Assembly: GCF_023375815.1 (NCBI RefSeq)
Contig: NZ_CP067412.1
Location: forward strand, 6,448,001-6,512,000
Direction: 5' to 3'
DNA length: 64,000 nt
Source of the DNA: Pseudomonas sp. HS6
GTDB lineage: Bacteria; Pseudomonadota; Gammaproteobacteria; Pseudomonadales; Pseudomonadaceae
The stretch's first letter is position 1. Each line of letters starts with the position of its first letter. Shown one piece after another: positions 19,401 to 29,300 of the stretch. Made by a program: the position numbers and the translations under genes. The notes below the pieces were generated by a model. That model saw nothing but the letters and a program-made list of their open reading frames with translations, had not been told where the DNA came from and made no database searches.

Positions 19401-20093
19401 CCGGACAAGTATGAAATGGAGCGCGTCGTGCGCCGTGCGATCGGTATGTGCGACCGTGTTGTGGTCTCGACTCAGCCGTTGGCCAACGCGTTGTCGGACA
19501 TGCATCACGACATCCGCGTCGTGCCGAACATGTTGGCGAAAGAATTCTGGAGCAACCTGCGCAGCCAGCGCCGGACCTCGAAAAAACCGCGCGTCGGCTG
19601 GGGCGGCGGCACCAGTCACCATGGTGATCTGGCGGTGATCGCCGATGTCGTGCGCGAACTGGCGAATGAAGTCGATTGGGTGTTTTTCGGCATGTGCCCG
19701 GATGATCTGCGTCCTTACATGCACGAGTTCCATGGTGTGATTCCCCTCGATGCGTACCCGGCGAAACTGGCCAGCCTCAATCTGGACCTGGCCCTGGCGC
19801 CGCTGGAATTCCACATCTTCAACGACTGCAAGAGCAACCTGCGTCTTCTGGAATACGGTGCTTGCGGTTACCCGGTGATTTGCACCGACACCGAGGCCTA
19901 TCGCGGCTACCTGCCGTGCACCCGGATCAAGACCAACACCACGGACGAATGGCTGCAGGCAATCCGCATGCACCTGGCCGATCCGGATGCGAGCTACCGA
20001 ATGGGTGACGAGTTGCGTGAGGTCGTACTGCGTGACTATGTACTGCGTGGCGATAACCTGCGTTACTGGGAGTATGGCTGGCTGGCGGATTGA
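16491..20093 (+). CDS. Multidomain flagellin-type glycosyltransferase
   Basis: A 1200-residue cytoplasmic protein. The GTG start (VNSLPLVSLVIPAFN) begins directly at the first catalytic fold. Domain 1 (5-250) is a GT2 with FLCDDDQ, a likely metal site. Domain 2 (335-525) is a degenerate GT2. Domain 3 (575-805) is a GT2 whose metal site reads LLNPYT instead of DxD. Domain 4 (about 860-1195) is a GT-B fold with VGWGGGTSHHGD and SNLRLLEYGACGYPVI. Position after flgL and architecture match FgtA/Fgt1 of other pseudomonads, which O-glycosylate flagellin. In those genomes fliC normally follows closely; here it does not. Confidence 0.85.
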   Translation: MNSLPLVSLVIPAFNPRFFERALRSAVSQGYGNLEIIVCDDSRGHEIEAIVGQMIEQSGGAVRYVRNPHTLGMVGNLQACLDQAQGEFIKFLCDDDQLFTSCIEHQADVLAQRDEVNLVLAQRLFWDADDMVLPSRLENTPLSPTSGLFKGVDLLALFETFPSNILGGFSSALFRRADMVELLPALTQPGHCFVASLDFALFVCLLRRGNAVVSNHVLSVERLYPDRLSGQQAMKDALGVEQQWLLQMLKSRSGESAPAKGWVRHVPMHKADESPRVWEELPLSRTLGTKQSAQIWQVGSKSQSFSELYSQWLECRALSDVQRRLLPDTLTGWPSTPRIVPVVIDEQGSPALLERTLESLAAQDYPPELTLVLSSDCSEPALAGRVFHLPLQDDYLQQINQLLPQLEGADWFYLLRAGDRLVVPALLMMAERIAFNSALRILYSDEGGLRAGESVGPAFKPDFNLDLMRTFPYVGRALAFQRETFLALGGFDSTFNELAPHDMLWRMVEDQGTQVVGHLAEIAIESGFDLTQWLSLPAVTQNNSRLLSTHLDRLGISHDIRRGSVELLNRVDYRHANRPLVSIIISTRDHVAALQRCVESLLEKTAYGDYELLLVDNGSQTTEARVWLDGMAQLGSERVRVLTYAQQGNLAALRNFAVGQARGEYVVLLNPYTIITQGDWLDELLNHAQRPEVGIVGAKLFNPDGYVLHAGLVLGLQGAAGLPFYGQAMQSPGYMFRLQAVQDLSAVGADCLVVRKSVFDAVAGMDEQSLPRTLHEVDLALRVARQGYLVVWTPYAVLALGAQPVEAVNDEEGVSHDQQEETFFKRWLPDIARDPAYNPNLSFHKHTGSSFTLEPGLRTGWSPFRNSTLPKILGLPINASAIGHYRVTQPLIELEAAGRVQGHIRYSVNLPPIVEIERLAPDVIILQGRYTEAPVNEMPVLRNYFNARRIYELDDYVIDVPHRNAHIRNMPDKYEMERVVRRAIGMCDRVVVSTQPLANALSDMHHDIRVVPNMLAKEFWSNLRSQRRTSKKPRVGWGGGTSHHGDLAVIADVVRELANEVDWVFFGMCPDDLRPYMHEFHGVIPLDAYPAKLASLNLDLALAPLEFHIFNDCKSNLRLLEYGACGYPVICTDTEAYRGYLPCTRIKTNTTDEWLQAIRMHLADPDASYRMGDELREVVLRDYVLRGDNLRYWEYGWLAD

Positions 20094-20114
20094 TCGATTC
20101 GCGCAGGCCTTCAT

Positions 20115-20152
20115 AAAAAACAGGCGACTTTGCAGTCGCCTGTTTTTTTTTG
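20115..20152 (+). terminator. Terminator after the glycosyltransferase gene
   Basis: ACAGGCGACT and AGTCGCCTGT form a perfect stem around a short TTTGC loop, followed by nine T. It is one of the strongest terminators in the window and isolates the giant gene from the flg operon. Confidence 0.95.
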
Positions 20153-20322
20153 CCTTTGAAATTCGTAACTGCATCAATCTTGATACATTTTTTTTGCCGG
20201 CCGCTTAAGCCGTGACGGGTTTGTGTCGATATCAACACAATCGTTGATCTGCAGTGATCGCTGCGATGTCGTTTGATCGCCCGCGACGAGTACCTATTTC
20301 ACAACAAGGCAAGGAAGATGTA

Positions 20323-23300
20323 ATGGCAGTTATAAATGGGACAAACGGCGCGGATACGCTGATCGGTACAAGCGGGGATGATGAGATCAATGGCCTGGCC
20401 GGCAATGATCTGATCATGGGTGGAGCTGGTGCGGACAAGATCGACGGCGGCGCAGGTATTGATACTGTGGACTATTCGGCGTCTGCCGCAGGCATCAACA
20501 TCGATATTCGTTACACCGTGCCGGGGCGTCCGGGCATTGGTGGCGACTCGGAAGGCGATACCCTGTTCAACATCGAGAAGGTCATTGGTACCGCCTTCAA
20601 CGATACGTTCAGCATCGATACCATCGGGGCGACCTTCGAAGGTGGCGCGGGCGATGATGTGTACATCCTCAACACCGGCAACGCGACGGTCATCGAACAG
20701 GCGGGCGGCGGCAATGACGAAGTGCGCACCAACTATGGCGTGCTGGGCCTGAGTGCCAACGTCGAGCGCCTGACTTACACCGGTACCGGCGCATTCGTCG
20801 GTTACGGCAACGCCAGCGACAACGTCATCACCGGCGGCATCGGCAACGACACCCTGTTCGGCGGCGCTGGCGCCGATCAGTTTATCGGCGGTGCCGGTTT
20901 CGACGTCGCGGGCTACACCGATAGCACTGTCGGCGTGACCATCAACCTGAAAACAGGTGTGCACAGTGGTATTGCCGCTGGTGACACCTACACCGACATC
21001 GAAGGCATCCTGGGTTCGAACTACAACGATACCTTCGTCGCCGACAGCCGGGCGATTGCCTTCGATGGCGGTGTGGGGAACATGGACACCGTGGACTACT
21101 CGACCTCGGCTGCCGGGATCAACGTCGACATCCGCTACAACACGCCAGGCCGGGCAGGCATCGGTGGTGACTCGGAAGGCGATACCCTGATCAACATCGA
21201 AAAGGTCATCGGTTCTGCGTTCAACGACACCTTCAGCATTGACACCCTGACCGCGACTTTCGAGGGCGGTGCGGGCGATGATGTTTACATCATCAACGGT
21301 GCTGGCGGCACAGTCATCGAACAGGTAGGCGGCGGTAATGACGAAGTGCGCACCAACTACGGTGTGCAGGGCCTGAATGCCAACGTCGAGCGCCTGACCT
21401 ATACCGGTAACGGCGCATTCGTCGGTTACGGCAACGCCAGCGACAACGTCATCACCGGCGGCATCGGCAACGACACCCTGTTCGGTGGCGCTGGTGCTGA
21501 CCAGTTTATCGGCGGTGCCGGTTTCGACGTTGCGGGCTACACCGACAGCACCGTTGGCGTCACCGTCAACCTGAAAACCGGCGTGCACAGCGGTATCGCC
21601 ACCGGTGACACCTTCACCGGCATCGAAGGCATCCTGGGTTCGAACTACAACGATACCTTCGTCGCCGACAGCCGGGCGATTGCCTTCGATGGCGGCGTGG
21701 GCAACCTGGACACCGTGGACTACTCGACCTCGGCTGCCGGGATCAACGTCGACATCCGCTACAACGCGCCAGGCCGTGCAGGCATCGGTGGCGACTCGGA
21801 AGGCGATACCCTGTTCAACATCGAGAAAGTGATTGGTTCGGCCTTCAACGATACGTTCAGCATCGATACCATCTCGGCGACCTTCGAAGGCGGCGCGGGT
21901 GATGATGTGTACATCCTCAACACCGGCAGCGCGACGGTCATCGAACAGGTAGGCGGCGGCAATGACGAGGTGCGCACCAACTATGGCCAAATCAGCCTGA
22001 ACGCCAACGTCGAGCGCCTGACCTACACCGGCACCGGCGCATTCATCGGTTACGGCAATGCCAGCGACAACATCATCACCGGCGGCATCGGCAACGACAC
22101 CCTGTTTGGTGGCGACGGTGCCGACCAGTTCTTTGGCGGTGCGGGTACTAGCGTTCCGGCTCCAGCCGATGACGTCTACAAGGATGCCGGCAAAGTCGAG
22201 GCAACCATTTCGACCGCCACCGGTGGCAACTTCGAGAACCTGGTGCCGAGCACTGTTCCGGCCGTAACTCAGGTCACCGATACCATCGACACCACCACGG
22301 TGAAACTCACCGCGACCGAGTCGGCGGCTGAAGGTGGCACCGTCACTTACACCGCGACTGTGGGCGCGCCTGTGACTGGCTCGCCAGTGACCGTGACCCT
22401 GTCGAACGGTCAGTCCATCACCATCGAAGTCGGCAAAACCACCGGCACCGTGACCACCACCGCGCCAAACGATGCGCTGACCGGCCACGCGCCGTTGACC
22501 AACGCGATCACCGGCGTGACAGGTGGCAATTACGAGAACCTCGTAGCCGACAAGACTCCGGTTTCGACCACCGTGACCGACACCGTCGACACCACCAACC
22601 TGACCCTCAGCGCCACCAATTCGGTCGCCGAGGGTGGTTCGATCATCTACACCGCGACCTTGACCAACGCGGCTGGCTCGCCAGTTACCGTGACCTTGTC
22701 GAACGGCGCAGTGATCACCATCGAAGCGGGTAAAACCACTGGCACCGTGACCGTTGCGGCTCCGGCGGACGACGTCTACAAAGACGCCGGCAAAGTCGAG
22801 GCAACCATTTCGACGGCCACTGGCGGCAACTTCGAGAACCTGGTGCCAAGCACCGTTCCGGCTGTGACCCAGGTTACCGACACCATCGACACAACGACCG
22901 TGAAGCTGACCGCTTCCGAGACCGCGGCCGAGGGTGGCACCGTCACTTACACCGCGACCGTGGGCGCCCCAGTGACCGGTTCGCCAGTCACTGTGACCCT
23001 GTCCAACGGTCAGTCGATCACTATCGAAGTGGGTAAAACCACCGGCACCGTGACCACCACAGCGCCGAACGATGCACTGACCGGCCACGCGCCGCTGACC
23101 AACGCGATCACCGGCGTGACGGGCGGCAACTACGAAAACCTCGTTGCCGACAAAACGCCGGTCAGCACCACAGTGACTGACACCGTCGACACCACCAACC
23201 TGTCCCTGAGCGCCACCAATTCGGTCGCTGAGGGCGGTTCGATCACCTACACCGCGACCCTGACCAACGCGGCGGGCACTCCGGTGACCGTGACTCTGTC

Positions 23301-26300
23301 GAACGGCGCCGTGATCACCATCGAAGCCGGTAAAACCACTGGCACCGTGACCGTTCCTGCGCCGGCCGATGACGTCTACAAAGACGCCGGCACCGTTCAG
23401 GCAACCATCAGCAACGCAACCGGCGGCAACTTCGAAAACCTGGTGACCAGCAACACACCAGCCGTGACCAGCGTCACCGATACCATCGACACCACCACGG
23501 TCAAACTGACCGCGACCGAATCCGCTGCTGAAGGTGGCACCGTCACCTACACCGCGACTGTTGGCGCGCCGGTCACCGGTTCGCCTGTGACCGTGACCCT
23601 GTCAAACGGTCAGTCGATCACCATCGAAGTCGGCAAAACCACCGGCACCGTCACCACCACCGCACCGAACGATGCACTGACCGGCCACGCGCCGCTGACC
23701 AACGCGATCACTGGCGTGACCGGCGGCAATTACGAAAACCTCGTAGCTGACAAAACCCCGGTCAGCACTACCGTGACCGACACCGTCGACACCACTAATC
23801 TGACCCTGAGCGCTACGGGCTCCGTGGCCGAGGGCGGCTCGATTGTTTACACCGCGACCTTGACCAACCCCGCCGGTACTCCGGTCACCGTGACCCTGTC
23901 AAACGGCGCGGTGATCACCATCGAAGCCGGCAAGACCTCTGGCACCGTAAGCGTTCCTGCGCCTGCTGACGACGTCTACAAGGACGCGGGCAAAGTCGAA
24001 GCGACCATTTCGACCGCCACCGGTGGCAACTTCGAGAACCTGGTGCCAAGCACCGTTCCGGCTGTGACCCAGGTTACCGACACCATCGACACAACGACCG
24101 TGAAGCTGACCGCTTCCGAAACCGCTGCCGAGGGTGGTACCGTCACTTACACCGCGACGGTTGGGGCGCCAGTAACCGGTTCACCAGTCACTGTGACCCT
24201 GTCCAACGGTCAGTCGATCACCATCGAGGTGGGCAAAACCACCGGCACCGTGACCACCACCGCGCCAAACGATGCACTGACCGGCCACGCGCCGTTGACC
24301 AACGCGATCACCGGCGTGACGGGCGGCAACTACGAAAACCTCGTTGCCGACAAAACGCCGGTCAGCACCACAGTGACTGACACCGTCGACACCACCAACC
24401 TGACGCTGAGCGCAACCGGCTCCGTGGCCGAAGGCGGTTCGATCATCTACACCGCAACCCTGACCAACGCCGCCGGCTCACCAGTCACCGTGACCTTGTC
24501 GAACGGCGCTGTCATCACCATCGAAGCCGGTAAAACCACCGGCAACGTGACCGTTGCAGCGCCAGCCGATGACGTCTACAAAGACGCCGGCAACGTGCAG
24601 GCCACGATCAAGACCGCTACCGGCGGCAACTTCGAAAACCTGGTGACCAGCAACACACCAGCGGTGACCAACGTCACGGACACCATCGACACCACAAACG
24701 TCAAACTAACCGCCACCACTAGCGTGGCTGAAGGCGGCACGGTCACTTACACCGCCACTGTGGGCGCCCCGGTGACTGGCTCGCCAGTGACTGTGACCCT
24801 GTCGAACGGCCAGTCGATCACTATCGAAGTCGGCAAAACCACCGGCACCGTCACCACCACCGCGCCGAACGATGCGCTCAACGGCCATGCGCCGCTGACC
24901 AACGCGATCACCAACGTGTCCGGGGGCAACTACGAAAATCTGGTGGCCGACAAAACGCCGGTCAACACCACCGTGACCGATACTGTCGACACCACTAACC
25001 TGACGCTTAGCGCCACCAATTCGGTCGCCGAGGGCGGTTCGATTATCTACACCGCCACATTGACCAACGCTGCGGGCACCCCGGTGACCGTGACCTTGAG
25101 CAACGGCGCCGTGATCACCATCGACGCCGGTAAAACCACCGGCACCGTGACCGTTCCTGCGCCAGCCGACGACGTCTACAAGGACGCCGGCACCGTTCAG
25201 GCAACGATCAGCAACGCGACTGGCGGCAACTTTGAAAACCTGGTGACCAGCAACACACCAGCGGTGACCAACGTCACTGACACCATCGACACCACGAACG
25301 TGAAACTAACCGCCACCACCAGCGTGGCTGAAGGCGGCACGGTCACTTACACCGCGACCGTGGGCGCCCCGGTGACTGGCTCGCCGGTCACCGTGACCCT
25401 GTCGAACGGCCAGTCGATCACCATCGAAGTCGGCAAAACCACCGGCACCGTCACCACCACCGCGCCGAACGATGCGCTCAACGGCCATGCGCCGCTGACC
25501 AACGCGATCACCAACGTGTCCGGGGGCAACTACGAAAACCTGGTGGCCGACAAAACGCCGGTCAACACCACCGTGACCGATACTGTCGACACCACTAACC
25601 TGACGCTTAGCGCCACCAATTCGGTCGCCGAGGGTGGTTCGATCGTTTACACCGCAACGCTGACCAACGCTGCGGGCACTCCGGTGACTGTGACCTTGAG
25701 CAACGGCGCCGTGATCACCATCGAAGCCGGTAAAACCACTGGCACTGTGACCGTCGCGGCCCCGGCTGACGACGTTTACAAGGATGCGGGCACCGTTCAG
25801 GCAACGATCAGCAACGCGACTGGCGGCAACTTTGAAAACCTGGTGACCAGCAACACACCAGCGGTGACCAACGTCACTGACACCATCGACACCACGAACG
25901 TGAAACTGACCGCCACCACCAGCGTGGCTGAAGGCGGCACTGTCACTTACACCGCGACCGTGGGCGCCCCGGTGACTGGCTCGCCGGTCACCGTGACGCT
26001 GTCGAACGGCCAGTCGATCACTATCGAAGTGGGTAAAACCACCGGCACCGTGTCCACCACCGCACCGAACGACGTGTTGACCGGCCACGCGCCGCTGACC
26101 AACGCGATCACCAACGTGACCGGTGGCAACTACGAGAATCTGGTCGCCGACAAAACCCCGGTTTCGACCACGGTCACCGACACCATCGACACCACCAACC
26201 TGTCGCTCACTGCGACCGGCACCGTGGCTGAAGGTGGCCAGATCACCTACACCGCAACCCTGACCAACGCCGCCGGCACTCCGGTGACCGTGACGTTGAG

Positions 26301-29300
26301 CAATGGCGCCGTGATCACCATCGACGCCGGCAAAACCACGGGCACCGTGACCGTCGCCGCGCCAGCCGATGACGTCTACAAAGACGCCGGCAACGTGCAG
26401 GCCACGATCAAGTCCGCTACCGGTGGCAACTTCGAAAACCTGGTGACCAACACCACGCCAGCGGTGACCAGTGTCACCGATACCATCGACACCACCACCG
26501 TGAAGCTGACCGCGACTACGACGGCAGCAGAGGGTGGCACCGTCACCTACACCGCCACCGTGGGTGCTCCGGTAACCGGCTCGCCAGTGACCGTGACCCT
26601 GTCCAACGGCCAGTCGATCACCATCGAAGTCGGCAAGACCACCGGCACCGTGACCACCACCGCGCCGAACGACGTGCTGAATGGTCATGCGCCACTGACC
26701 AACGCGATCACCGGCGTGACCGGCGGCAACTACGAGAATCTGGTGGCCGACAAGACCCCGGTTTCGACCACGGTCACCGACACCGTCGACACCACCAACC
26801 TGTCCCTGAGCGCCACCAACTCGGTCGCCGAGGGCGGTTCGATCACCTACACCGCGACCCTGACCAACGCGGCGGGCACTCCGGTGACCGTGACTCTGTC
26901 GAACGGCGCCGTGATCACCATCGAAGCCGGCAAAACCACTGGCACCGTGACCGTTCCTGCGCCAGCCGATGACGTCTACAAAGACGCCGGCAACGTGCAG
27001 GCCACGATTACCAATGCCACGGGCGGCAACTTCGAGAACCTGGTGACCAGCACCACGCCAGCGGTGACCAGTGTCACCGACACCATCGACACGACGACCG
27101 TGAAGCTGACCGCGACCGCAACTGCGGCCGAGGGTGGCAACGTTGTCTACACCGCCACCGTCGGCGCGCCTGTAACGGGTTCGCCAGTCACCGTGACCCT
27201 GTCCAACGGCCAGTCGATCACCATCGAAGTCGGCAAGACCACCGGCACCGTGACCACCACCGCGCCTAATGACGCGTTGACCGGCCACGCACCACTGACC
27301 AACGCGATCACCAATGTTTCCGGCGGCAACTACGAGAACCTCGTGGCTGACAAGACACCGGTTTCGACCACCGTCACCGACACCATCGACACCACCAACC
27401 TGTCGCTCACCGCGACCGGCACCGTGGCCGAAGGCGGCTCGATCATCTACACCGCAACACTGACCAATGCCGCTGGCTCGCCAGTGACCGTGACCCTGAG
27501 CAACGGCGCCGTGATCACCATCGATGCCGGTAAAACCACTGGCACTGTGACCGTCGCCGCGCCAGCCGATGACGTCTACAAGGACGCCGGCAACGTGCAG
27601 GCCTCGATCACCAACGCCACCGGCGGCAACTTCGAGAACCTGGTGACCAGCACCACGCCAGCGGTGACCAGTGTCACCGATACCATCGACACCACCACCG
27701 TGAAATTGACCGCGACCACAACGGCGGCCGAAGGTGGCAACGTTGTCTACACTGCGACTGTCGGCGCACCAGTGACCGGCTCGCCAGTGACCGTGACCCT
27801 GTCCAACGGTCAGTCGATCACGATCGACATCGGCAAGACCACCGGCACCGTGACCACCACCGCGCCGAACGACGCGTTGACCGGCCATGCACCGCTGACC
27901 AACTCGATCACCAACGTTTCCGGCGGCAACTACGAAAACCTCGTGGCCGACAAAACGCCAGTTTCGACTACGGTCACCGACACCATCGACACCACCAACC
28001 TGTCGCTCTCCGCGACCGGCACCGTGGCCGAGGGTGGTTCGATCACCTACACCGCGACCCTCACCAACGCCGCTGGCTCGCCAGTGACCGTGACCCTGAG
28101 CAACGGTTCTGTGATCACCATCGAAGCGGGCAAGACCACCGGCACCGTGACCGTTCCTGCGCCAGCCGATGACGTCTACAAGGACGCCGGCAACGTGCAG
28201 GCCTCGATCACCAACGCCACCGGCGGCAACTTCGAGAACCTGGTGACCAGCAACACACCAGCGGTGACCAGCGTCACCGATACCATCGACACCACCACCG
28301 TCAGCATCACCGGCAGCACCTCGGTGACCGAAGGCCAGACCGCCAGCTACACCGTCAGCCTGACGCACCCGGCGCAAACCGATGTGACCCTGAAAATCGT
28401 CTACAGCGGTACCGCCGCCGACGGTTCGGACTTCACCGGCGTGTACACCGTGAAGATCCCGGCCGGTGCAAGCACCGCGACCTTCAACGTTGCGACCATC
28501 GACGACAAGATCACTGAAGGCACCGAAAACTTCGTGGTCAAGATCGACTCGGCCACCGGCGGCAACTTCGAGAACCTCGCCGTCAGCAGCACCAATGGCA
28601 GCGTCAGCACCTCGATCATCGACAACGATGCGCCACCGGTCATCGACCTCGACGCCAACAACTCCAGCGGCGCCACCGGGGCCGACTACAAGGTGACCTT
28701 CACCGAGAACACCCCGGGCGCGGGTGTGTCGATTGCCGACACCGATATCAAGATCACCGACCCGGACAGCACCATGCTGACTGGCGCCACCATCGTGCTG
28801 ACCAACCGTCAGGACGGCGATGCGCTCAATCTGGGCAACAGCGTCAACGGCATCACCATCAATGCCAACAGCACCAATGGCACCATCACGCTGACCCTGT
28901 CCGGTAATGCGACGCTCGCCGACTACATGCAGGCGATCAAGAACATCAGTTTCACCAACAGCAGTGAAGATCCGAGCACCGTGCCGCGGATCATCACCGT
29001 GACCGTCACCGATGGCGGCAACTACTCCAACGTCGCCACCACCACCGTCAACGTAGTGGCCGTCAACGACGCGCCGGTCGCCGCACCGGTCAACGTCACC
29101 GGCACCGAAGACACCCCGCTGATCCTCGGCTGGTCGACCTTCGGCGTGACCGACGTGGACAGTCCGGCCTCAAGCCTGGGCGTGAAAATCACCCAGCTGC
29201 CGGGCGAAGGCAAACTGCAGTATCTGGACGGTTCGACCTGGAAAGACGTCGCCAACAACCAGACTTTCAGCAAAGCTGACATCGACGCCGGCAAGCTGCG

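Noticed and set aside
22150..28300. 600-bp repeats as a CRISPR or satellite array
   Set aside because: The repeat stays in one open frame and encodes Ig-like domains; it is a coding repeat.
20299..28377. Long reverse-strand frames (929 and 1023 codons) opposite the giant gene
   Set aside because: They repeat with the same 600- and 624-base periods as the sense gene and are rich in Gly, Arg and His, as expected from antisense of Thr/Val/Ala-rich repeats.
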